A DNA stretch of 64,000 nt from Orbaceae bacterium lpD02 (GTDB lineage Bacteria; Pseudomonadota; Gammaproteobacteria; Enterobacterales; Orbaceae): assembly GCA_036251875.1 (NCBI GenBank), contig CP133960.1, positions 2,586,258 to 2,650,257 of the forward strand. The letters are read 5' to 3'. Of the stretch, positions 57,024-64,000 are shown one piece after another. The notes beneath the pieces are model-generated. The model made no database searches and was not told the DNA's origin. It was given only the letters and a program-made list of their open reading frames with translations. The position numbers and the translations under genes are program-made. Position 1 is the first letter of the stretch, and every line of letters begins with the position of its first letter.

Positions 57024-57600
57024 TTCGTTTTAATAGAAATTGCATCAAGGGGAAAGGGTTTTGAAGGTAATTTTTTAATGGTAAGGGGTCATAATGGGAA
57101 TGGCCCTATCCTAAAAAGGCTACAAGCAAAACTACCAAAAAACCTAAAAGGCTTTTGAGGGAAAAAGCATTTTAATCGCTATAAACAAAATAGTTTCAAG
57201 TTGTTTTATGCGTAAAACAAGCCGACACCATTAACCCAAAGCCCAATGCAACGTATTGGGTTTTTTATTCTCCAACTCGCGCTTTCTTTTTCTGCAATAA
57301 CCGTTCAATTCTTAGCATATTTTTGTCTACCAACCAATCAAATTAATAATTGTAAAATTGTTTCACTTTGAGTCATTTTTGTAATAATATTCGCACTTTT
57401 ATGATGGCGTTAAGATTAATGAAAATGTCCATATAAAATCAATATATTAGATAGGCGGGTTATTCGCTTGCCGATTTATAAACCGAAAGGATTTAAAGCC
57501 CATGATGTCACCTTGGGGTTTAATATAAGCTTTAGTTATTAGGTGACAAACTTAGTGTAACTCGTTACACGAGTAAACACAGATACAAACGGAATCAATT
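57024..57600. other. Intergenic region between hsdR block and the exoprotein gene
   Basis: About 580 bp. A terminator lies at 57242-57266. Left of it, a plus-strand stretch near 57053-57156 could code for 34 residues (KGFEGNFLMVRGHNGNGPIL ...) without a start, perhaps a gene scrap. The right half is AT-rich and should contain the exoprotein promoter, with no distinct boxes. Confidence 0.4.
57242..57266 (+). terminator. Rho-independent terminator upstream of the exoprotein gene
   Basis: CCCAATGC (57242-57249) pairs with GTATTGGG (57253-57260), including one G-U pair, with a 3-nt loop and followed by TTTTTT. It is very similar to the terminator at 59988-60017 after the exoprotein gene, so the gene is bracketed by two copies of the same terminator type. 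Confidence 0.8.
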
Positions 57601-59901
57601 ATGAATAAACATTTTTATCGCATTATTTTTAACAAAGCGCGCGGCATCATGATGGTGGTAGCGGAAATCGTTAAGCGTCACCAAGGTGAAGGGCGTAGCA
57701 GCCAAAAAGCCACCAGCACAACTAGCCGTGATAAAGTGACTGCCGCATTAAAACCACTGAGCTTTTTAACTTTTGTGGCTCTCGGTATGGTTAGTGTCGT
57801 AACCCAAACTCAGGCCAGCACCATTATTGCCGATAACAACGCTGCGCAGTCACAGCGCCCGACTATTATCGAGCGTCCAAATGGTCCAACGGTAGTCAAT
57901 ATTCAAGAAGCGAACGGAGCAGGCGTTTCACACAATAAATACAACCAATTTGATGTATCAAAAGAAGGCGTAATTTTAAATAATAGCGCGCAGTCATCAA
58001 ACACTCAGCTTGGTGGCAATATTGCCGGTAATAGTAACTTAGCTAACTCTGGCGGTGCTAAAGTCATTTTAAATGAAATTAACTCAGCTAATGCCAGCCA
58101 ACTGAACGGTAAAATCGAAGTCGCTGGGCAAAAAGCCCAAGTGGTTATCGCTAATGCAGCGGGGATTACCTGTAATGGTTGTGGCTTTATTAATGCGGAT
58201 AGAGCAACCCTGACTACCGGTAGCGCTATTATCGGTGAGGACGGTGATTTACAAGGTTATCATGTTGAACAAGGTAATATTACCATTAATGGTGAGTTTG
58301 ATAGCCGTGAACAAGATTATACTGGTTTAATTGCTCGCACAGTAAATATTAATGGTCAACTATACGCCAATAACCTAGCAGTTGTGGCGGGTAAAAATAA
58401 AGTCGAACATGAGATATCTACTAATTATAAAGGAGACGCCTACGATAGCGTCACAGTAGAAAAAATTTATAGTGATGATGCTAAACCGCAGTTAGCGATA
58501 GATGTTGCCGCTTTAGGTGGAATGTACGCCAATAAAATTAAAATGACCAGCACTGAGTCAGGGGTGGGTGTGCGTAATGCGGGAACACTGGGTGCGTATG
58601 GTGATAAACAAACTATTTCTATTGCAACGACAGGTAAAATCACCAATACTGGTAAGATGTATCTAGCTGACCCTATGCAAGGCAATACACTGGAATCTAA
58701 TGGCAATAAAATAACCATTAACAGTAATTCGAACAGTTTATCGATTTATTCATCGAAATATGTCGGTGATGTTCCTCTTTATGGTGAGAATGATATACAA
58801 GCTGAAGAGGGTTATTATCTTACTAGCCAGAGGTGGTACAATAATGGTATACGCGTTTATACCAATGATGAGGTGGTCAATGAAGGAGAGATTAGTATTG
58901 CAAGCAGTGATACTGAATTTACAGCAATTGAACTTGCTGCCAAAAAAGGCGTTATTAATAGCGGCACGATTATAGGTAAAAATGATAATGTCCGTGTTTA
59001 TTTAGAAGGTGCAGAAAAATTTTATAATAGTGGGACTATTTTTGCCGGCAATCGATTAGAAGTGGCTTATAGTGATATCTATAACTCAGGTACCATGACC
59101 GCAAATAGACTGATAAATTTTAATGACGGTCATCACTATGGTGGAGAGCAAGGTGTCGCTCGAATGGTCAATACTGGCGATATTATTTTTCTAGCTCAAA
59201 ACCAATTATATTCAGATTATTCGATGGGGATTGAGGTCAAAGATTTTTATAACGAAGGAAATATCATCAGTAATGTGGATATGGATCTTGTTGCTACTAA
59301 TTTTAATAATAAAGGTAATATAAAGTCATATGGCGACATGTACATAACTACTGCTGACATGATTTATTTAGAAGATGATGACGCGAATACACTTTATTCA
59401 AATGAGGGTAAAATTGTTAATAGTGGCACGATAGAGGCGGATAAAGACCTACTTATTGCAGTCAATATGTTAGATAACTCTGCTAATGGCAAAATAAGTA
59501 GTGGTGGGGTACTTGGCATCGGGAAATATCTAGCATTTGGCATAATTAGTGACGCTTCTGGAAAATTGATTGACTATACTATAAGTGTTACGGGCAAATC
59601 CCAATCAATCAACAACCAATCAGGCACCATTGAAGCAAAAGGTGATTTAACGATTAATGCTGAGCAAATTGATAATAGCGGAAAAATCAAGTCAGCTAAC
59701 AATATGAACCTTGCGCTAAATATGCTCAATAACACAGACGGTACAATATATAGTGGTGGAGCCATTAATATAGGCAAAGACCTTAATGAAGACGGAACAA
59801 TCACAGGCAGAGCCACAATGGTCAATAACCTATCAGGCTCGATTGAAGCGGCAGACGATATAACGATTGATGCTTTATATTATCTGTATAGCACTGATTA
59901 A
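57601..59901 (+). CDS. Truncated filamentous haemagglutinin/CdiA-like TpsA exoprotein
   Basis: It has the extended signal peptide of two-partner secretion (MNKHFYRIIFNKARGIMMVV ... KPLSFLTFVALGMVSVV), then a TPS domain (about 75-220) with GVSHNKYNQFDVSKEGVILN, GNSNLANSGGAKVILNEI and ANAAGITCNGCGFIN. Haemagglutinin repeats follow (repeated N-S-G-T-I-E-A blocks). At 766 residues it ends abruptly at YLYSTD. Related CdiA or FhaB proteins are several times longer and end in a VENN-type toxin domain, absent here. No TpsB/CdiB transporter gene is beside it. It is therefore a shortened, possibly non-functional copy or a minimal adhesin. Confidence 0.82.
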   Translation: MNKHFYRIIFNKARGIMMVVAEIVKRHQGEGRSSQKATSTTSRDKVTAALKPLSFLTFVALGMVSVVTQTQASTIIADNNAAQSQRPTIIERPNGPTVVNIQEANGAGVSHNKYNQFDVSKEGVILNNSAQSSNTQLGGNIAGNSNLANSGGAKVILNEINSANASQLNGKIEVAGQKAQVVIANAAGITCNGCGFINADRATLTTGSAIIGEDGDLQGYHVEQGNITINGEFDSREQDYTGLIARTVNINGQLYANNLAVVAGKNKVEHEISTNYKGDAYDSVTVEKIYSDDAKPQLAIDVAALGGMYANKIKMTSTESGVGVRNAGTLGAYGDKQTISIATTGKITNTGKMYLADPMQGNTLESNGNKITINSNSNSLSIYSSKYVGDVPLYGENDIQAEEGYYLTSQRWYNNGIRVYTNDEVVNEGEISIASSDTEFTAIELAAKKGVINSGTIIGKNDNVRVYLEGAEKFYNSGTIFAGNRLEVAYSDIYNSGTMTANRLINFNDGHHYGGEQGVARMVNTGDIIFLAQNQLYSDYSMGIEVKDFYNEGNIISNVDMDLVATNFNNKGNIKSYGDMYITTADMIYLEDDDANTLYSNEGKIVNSGTIEADKDLLIAVNMLDNSANGKISSGGVLGIGKYLAFGIISDASGKLIDYTISVTGKSQSINNQSGTIEAKGDLTINAEQIDNSGKIKSANNMNLALNMLNNTDGTIYSGGAINIGKDLNEDGTITGRATMVNNLSGSIEAADDITIDALYYLYSTD

Positions 59902-60314
59902 ATCTAGCTAAGAGAGCATTACCCGTTTTGCTATAAGCTGTCAAATCAATAGCAAAACGACAAAAGGTAACGCTCATGCTTAACGCCAAAGCCCAATACA
60001 GTGTATTGGGCTTTTTTATGTGCAAATTTCAGTCGTTTAAACGCGGCGTGGTGTTTATTTAATCACCAAACGCTAACTTCGCATTTATTTTCATATATTG
60101 GTCATCTCATGGCTTGATGGGCGCTATGCGCAAAATAGTGTTGCGCTGTTCGCTTACTCAGTAGCGTTACTAAGTCATTGTCTAACTAAAATAAAGAGTT
60201 GCCAATTGGGGCAAAATATCGTAATTTTACTATTTTACGTTTTTGCTTTAAAAATGTAATCGTAATGGAATAAAGCAATAATAAAAATAGAATAAAGATA
60301 AAAGGAGTTACCCC
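59902..60314. other. Intergenic region between the exoprotein and second vgrG
   Basis: About 410 bp holding the terminator at 59988-60017. The vgrG leader (60260-60314) is nearly identical to the leader of the first vgrG. The stretch between shows no gene and no recognisable operator. Confidence 0.45.
59988..60017 (+). terminator. Rho-independent terminator after the exoprotein gene
   Basis: AAAGCCCAATAC (59988-59999) pairs perfectly with GTATTGGGCTTT (60003-60014) with a 3-nt loop, ending in TTTTTT. A strong intrinsic terminator 87 bp after the stop codon. Confidence 0.92.
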
Positions 60315-62681
60315 ATGGCCAGCCGTCTTGATACTGCATTAGATCCACTTACCAACGCACTTAGCGCCCAGCAACATAATAAGTACGCAGTGACGCTGTC
60401 AGGCTTATCATCCGCGCTCTCGGTCTTATCGGTACACGGTAATGAAGCCCTCAATCAGCCTTGGCGTTACGAGATTATTGTCACGAGTCTTGACCCGCAT
60501 ATCTCGATCGATAGCGTGCTTAACCAGCCAGCCCAGTTTAGCTTCTTAGCTCCCAACTTACTTGAGCAGGTGACGCACATTAGCTCACTCGATAAACCGG
60601 CCATGCCGCGCACCTTATATGGCGTGGTGACTGAGTTTAGTCAGCTATCGGTTAATAAAGATCAAGCGCATTATCGGCTGGTACTGCAGCCACGACTGGC
60701 GCTATTTGCTAATGACCACAACAGCGCGATTTACCAAAACCAAAGTGTGGTCAGCGTGGTGGAAGCGGTGCTGCGCCGTCATGGTTTTACTGGCGTCGAT
60801 TACCGCTTAGCGTTAAAAGACAGCTACCCAGCCCGGGAGTTTATCACCCAATGGCAAGAGAGCGACCTGGCGTTTATTCAGCGTTTACTGGCCGATGTCG
60901 GTATATGGCTACGCTTTGAAAGTCACGCCGAACACAACTGTGATGTATTAGTATTAAGTGATTACGAACACGGTTTTGAGGACGTCGGCAGTCTTGGTTA
61001 CACGTTACCGAGTGGCATGGCGGATAAGGCGCGTGATAGCGTGTGGGAGTTACAGTTTGCCAGCAAAAGCGTAGCGCGTCAGGTGATTGTCCATGATGAC
61101 AACTACCGCGAGGCACAAACCGATAGATACTCATTAGTTAACAGCCAACCAAAACTTACCACCACCGCCGGCACTGATTACCGCTATGGTGAGCACTTTA
61201 AACGTAAAGGCGATGACAACATTATTGAAAGCGGCAGTTGGTATGCCAAAATTCGCCATCAGCAGCAGATTAGTGAACAGATTATTATTCACGGTAAGGC
61301 CAATGACTACCACTTAGCCCCGGGGCAACGGCTGATTATTAGCGGTAGCCCGATCAACGGCATCAGTGAAGGGATAGTGATTTTATCGACCAAGTGCTAT
61401 GGTGACCGCAGCGAGGCCTATCACGTTAAGTTTACTGCTATGCCGTATAACGTATTAAAGCCGTATCGCCCGGCACCGTTACCGTGGCCGCAAGTGACCG
61501 GCACACTGCCAGCGCGGGTGACTAGCCCGGATAATGACACCTATGGCTATATTGACACCATGGGGCGTTACCGAGTTAAGTTTGATTTTGACTTAAAAAC
61601 CTGGCGCAGCGGTGAAGAGAGCTTATGGGTGAGGCTGGCAAAACCGTATGCTGGTGACACTTATGGTTTTCACTTCCCCTTAATCGATGGTACCGAGGTG
61701 GCTATCGCCTTTACCGATAGTAACCCAGATAGACCGTATATCGCCCATGCCATGCATGACAGCACACATCCTGACCCTGTCACGACTATCAATAAACACC
61801 GCAATGTGCTGCGAACGCCAGCTAACAACAAACTGCGGATGGATGATAAACGTGGGCAAGAGCATATCAAACTGGCGACTGAGTACGGCAAAAGCCAGCT
61901 TAACCTTGGCCACTTAGTTAATCAAAACAGAGAGCAACGCGGCCATGGCTTTGAGCTGCGCAGTGATGAGTGGGGCGCCATTAGCGCGAACAAAGGTTTA
62001 TACCTAAGCGCACAAAGCGAGCCACAAGCGCAAGGTCAGCAGCTCGATATGCAAGGTGCGATTGCTCAGCTGGAAAACGCCTTATCGATTGCCAAAGCGC
62101 TACAAAATGCCGCGAATACCGCGCAGGCACACCCCGCTGATATCGACAGTCAACAGCAGCTACAAAGCGCACTCAACCAGTTAACCGAAGCGGGCATGAT
62201 TGCTTACGCACCAGCCGGTATTGGCTTAACCAGTGATGAAAATATCCAGCTCTCCAGTGGCAACAGCATCAGCCTAACCAGTGAGCAGCAAACTGATATT
62301 AGCGCGCTAAAAAACATCACCTTAGCCTCATCTGAGGCAGTCGGTATCTTCGCTCATAAAGCGGGCATCAAGCTACTGGCTAACCAAGGTCAAGTCGAGC
62401 TACAAGCCCAAAACGATGCCATGGCTATCGCCGCCAAGCAAGATGTGACGATTGACAGTGTAGACGGCAGTATTACCATTACAGCGAGTAAAGAGATAGT
62501 ACTCATTAGTGATGGCGCCTATATTAAAGTGGATCCTTCTGGAATAGAGCTGGGCACATCGGCTAATGTCACCATAAAAGCGGCAGCGCTGCAAAAAATG
62601 GGGCCGGCGACATTGCAACCTGATGAGTTAGAGCTTAAAAGCAGTGAATTATCGATTAAGCCGTGTGCAGAGATAAGCTAA
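60315..62681 (+). CDS. vgrG: Type VI secretion spike protein VgrG (copy 2)
   Basis: A 788-residue VgrG, almost the same protein as that at 28945-31338 over the first ~710 residues (gp27-like head, OB-fold with DTYGYIDTMGRYRVKFDFD, start of the needle). The last ~75 residues differ (VDGSITITASKEIVLISDGA ... LKSSELSIKPCAEIS). The ATG is preceded by the same AAAAGGAGTTACCCC leader. The next gene begins 1 bp after its stop, so it is the head of a cargo operon with a putative adaptor and a VasX-type effector. It must be fired by a T6SS apparatus encoded outside the window. Confidence 0.95.
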   Translation: MASRLDTALDPLTNALSAQQHNKYAVTLSGLSSALSVLSVHGNEALNQPWRYEIIVTSLDPHISIDSVLNQPAQFSFLAPNLLEQVTHISSLDKPAMPRTLYGVVTEFSQLSVNKDQAHYRLVLQPRLALFANDHNSAIYQNQSVVSVVEAVLRRHGFTGVDYRLALKDSYPAREFITQWQESDLAFIQRLLADVGIWLRFESHAEHNCDVLVLSDYEHGFEDVGSLGYTLPSGMADKARDSVWELQFASKSVARQVIVHDDNYREAQTDRYSLVNSQPKLTTTAGTDYRYGEHFKRKGDDNIIESGSWYAKIRHQQQISEQIIIHGKANDYHLAPGQRLIISGSPINGISEGIVILSTKCYGDRSEAYHVKFTAMPYNVLKPYRPAPLPWPQVTGTLPARVTSPDNDTYGYIDTMGRYRVKFDFDLKTWRSGEESLWVRLAKPYAGDTYGFHFPLIDGTEVAIAFTDSNPDRPYIAHAMHDSTHPDPVTTINKHRNVLRTPANNKLRMDDKRGQEHIKLATEYGKSQLNLGHLVNQNREQRGHGFELRSDEWGAISANKGLYLSAQSEPQAQGQQLDMQGAIAQLENALSIAKALQNAANTAQAHPADIDSQQQLQSALNQLTEAGMIAYAPAGIGLTSDENIQLSSGNSISLTSEQQTDISALKNITLASSEAVGIFAHKAGIKLLANQGQVELQAQNDAMAIAAKQDVTIDSVDGSITITASKEIVLISDGAYIKVDPSGIELGTSANVTIKAAALQKMGPATLQPDELELKSSELSIKPCAEIS

Positions 62682-62682
62682 G

Positions 62683-63603
62683 ATGTTAAATAAATTAAAT
62701 GCTTATGAACACTATTTTAAGTACCGCTACTTATTGGTAGATAATTTGGTGGCGTTACAAGATGAAAGTCCGCTTTCACAGCGCTCATTACGTAACACGG
62801 TTGGTGAAAAAAATATCGCCAATGTGCTACGTAGCGACTTATCCCATGACCCAAAGGTCTGCCCAACCTTAATTACCCTTGCCGAGCCTGCCAAGTATCT
62901 TGAAAAGGCCATAATAACCGATATTACTGCGCAAGCTTCGCTAGAGTGTTTATGGCCAAAGCGCTATCTCTGTGCGGTTATTATAACTGAGCTAGCGCCC
63001 AAAGCGCTGGCTGAAAAGCTGGTTGCGATTGGCGATAAAATAGCGGATAGCGCACAACTGCCTTTTTACCCTTTTTTTGAACCCTTTCGGCTGGAACTGT
63101 TACAACAGGTTGCCACTCTTGAAACCCAAAACGGGCTATCAGCGCAATTATCTGCCATTGAAGGCTATTATTATCCTTCTATTCATCAAGGCCTATTAAC
63201 GCCTTACCCCGTTGCGATTAACGATGAGGTAATTGATACTAACTGGAGCCGTGCGTTAGTTGACTCATTAACGCATTTAAAGCTGACACAAACGCTGGTT
63301 ATTGCCTGGGCAAATAGCCGCACAAAACCAGCAAGCCAGCAAGGGTTGCCGCTTGCTAATGGTATTATTTTGCAATGTCATCATTTGGTTGAACAAGCGA
63401 TTACGCTAGGTTTAACCAATAGTAATGATATTTTATTCTGGGGCTTAACTAGCCTTAGCGTTAACGTCGATTTTGCCAAATATGAAGAGGCGCTCACCCT
63501 GATAAAACAGGCTAAACACTCGCCCGGCACGTTATCGCAAGGATTTATTGATACCCCAAAATCGGTCTGGGATAACATTATTCTACGCGATAAATCGCAG
63601 TAG
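62683..63603 (+). CDS. Putative T6SS effector adaptor (DUF4123-like)
   Basis: A 306-residue soluble protein starting 1 bp after the vgrG stop and ending 19 bp before a VasX-type effector. The N-terminal 120 residues follow the general DUF4123 outline: YRYLLVDNLVALQ near the start, CPTLITLAEPAKYLEKAI, then a Trp-bearing block (LECLWPKRYLCAVI). The gene order vgrG - DUF4123 - effector is standard for adaptor (Tap/TEC) proteins that load cargo onto the VgrG tip. Sequence evidence alone is moderate; position carries much of the call. Confidence 0.62.
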   Translation: MLNKLNAYEHYFKYRYLLVDNLVALQDESPLSQRSLRNTVGEKNIANVLRSDLSHDPKVCPTLITLAEPAKYLEKAIITDITAQASLECLWPKRYLCAVIITELAPKALAEKLVAIGDKIADSAQLPFYPFFEPFRLELLQQVATLETQNGLSAQLSAIEGYYYPSIHQGLLTPYPVAINDEVIDTNWSRALVDSLTHLKLTQTLVIAWANSRTKPASQQGLPLANGIILQCHHLVEQAITLGLTNSNDILFWGLTSLSVNVDFAKYEEALTLIKQAKHSPGTLSQGFIDTPKSVWDNIILRDKSQ

Positions 63604-63622
63604 AGGGGGATAAGGACATAAC

Positions 63623-64000
63623 ATGAAACACAATCAAGCCACCGCCAATCAATGTGCCGCTGATGCGGAAGGAAAGTGCGCTGCATGTCAGCGCCATGGA
63701 CTAAAAGTCTTTTTACTGCGCCAAGCGATTATCGCTAAAAATAAAACAGATGGCTCACCTAATGGTGAACCGATTTATCTTGAGCTAGCGCACTATATGG
63801 CGCAGCTTAATTTTACCGGTAGAATGCCTGATGAAACACTCAGCGACTACCAGTATATTCTTAGAACCATTCGTGATGGTTATGTGTATGTGATGCAGCA
63901 ACATGGTACGGATAGTGCTAGCCGAGTCATAGAGGCTTATGAGTCAATTGACGGCGCGTTGCGCAGAAAAAATGCCTACAGTTTACCTGGTAGCAAGCCA
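63623..64000 (+). CDS. VasX-type T6SS effector, N-terminal part (3' end outside window)
   Basis: 126 codons are visible from the ATG at 63623, with AAGGA 6 bases upstream, and the frame is open to the window end. CAACQRHGLKVFLLRQAIIA followed by YQYILRTIRDGYVYVMQQHG matches the VasX N-terminal domain pattern (CxxCxxxGLPILPVRYA ... LRxLRxGYLYV). This domain leads large pore-forming or otherwise membrane-active effectors loaded through a DUF4123 adaptor. The toxin part and immunity gene would lie beyond 64 kb. A zinc-like CxxC is present. Confidence 0.78.
   Translation, partial: MKHNQATANQCAADAEGKCAACQRHGLKVFLLRQAIIAKNKTDGSPNGEPIYLELAHYMAQLNFTGRMPDETLSDYQYILRTIRDGYVYVMQQHGTDSASRVIEAYESIDGALRRKNAYSLPGSKP

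Noticed and set aside
57601-59901. A functional contact-dependent inhibition (cdiBAI) locus
   Set aside because: No CdiB-type transporter, no C-terminal toxin or VENN motif and no immunity gene beside it.

Overview
The window reads as the chromosome of an AT-rich gammaproteobacterium. The core genes (lysP, infA, yhdT-panF-prmA, arfA, uvrA, plsY, mtnN, ybbO-ybbN, map) all resemble enteric/Pasteurellales-type proteins, and yhdT-panF-prmA and ybbO-ybbN keep the Escherichia coli gene order. Low GC, a VgrG-rich accessory load and many signal-peptide immunity-like proteins would fit a host-associated lineage such as Orbaceae, but that placement is inference and cannot be proven from the window. No rRNA, tRNA or CRISPR array was seen.

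Layout. 1-11.5 kb is core: lysine permease (cut at the window start), IF-1, L11 methyltransferase, pantothenate symporter, ribosome-rescue factor ArfA with its built-in hairpin, UvrA with a LexA-like box, PlsY, a TetA-type MFS pump, a TRIC-type channel and MTA/SAH nucleosidase. 11.9-14.1 kb holds a ThDP-dependent decarboxylase-like enzyme coupled to a MEKHLA-domain protein. 14.1-31.3 kb is a minus-strand type VI secretion (T6SS) cargo island. It has a VgrG and a 1146-residue effector (degenerate M23-like N-terminus, GH19 muramidase/chitinase-like tip), followed by an array of exported immunity-like proteins. Two displaced GH19 tips sit in that array, each restarting just upstream of the same HPVGM junction, and a further linker remnant lies at the end. 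Two IS3-family insertions have entered this array. One splits a 327-codon gene and left a clean 4-bp target duplication.

31.7-35.4 kb returns to core genes (YbbO, CnoX/YbbN, methionine aminopeptidase, AEC transporter). 35.8-38.2 kb is an autotransporter, followed by a decayed IS3 transposase. 39.7-49.2 kb is a LysR regulator plus a ten-gene co-directional operon. It encodes an AfsA-like hotdog enzyme, HAD phosphatase, thiolase, MFS exporter, unusual SDR, exported beta-propeller, aldo/keto reductase and three small or unrecognised proteins. Its content resembles the gamma-butyrolactone signal pathway of Streptomyces and is the best candidate for an undescribed biosynthetic system here. 49.7-56.7 kb is a type I restriction-modification system (hsdM, hsdS, hsdR) flanked by gene scraps. 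57.6-59.9 kb is a truncated filamentous-haemagglutinin/CdiA-like exoprotein. 60.3-64 kb is a second T6SS cargo set: a near-duplicate VgrG, a DUF4123-like adaptor and the start of a VasX-type effector (cut at the window end).

The two VgrG loci are almost the same protein carrying different cargo. No T6SS sheath, baseplate or membrane genes are present, so both are auxiliary loci that must use a secretion apparatus encoded elsewhere.
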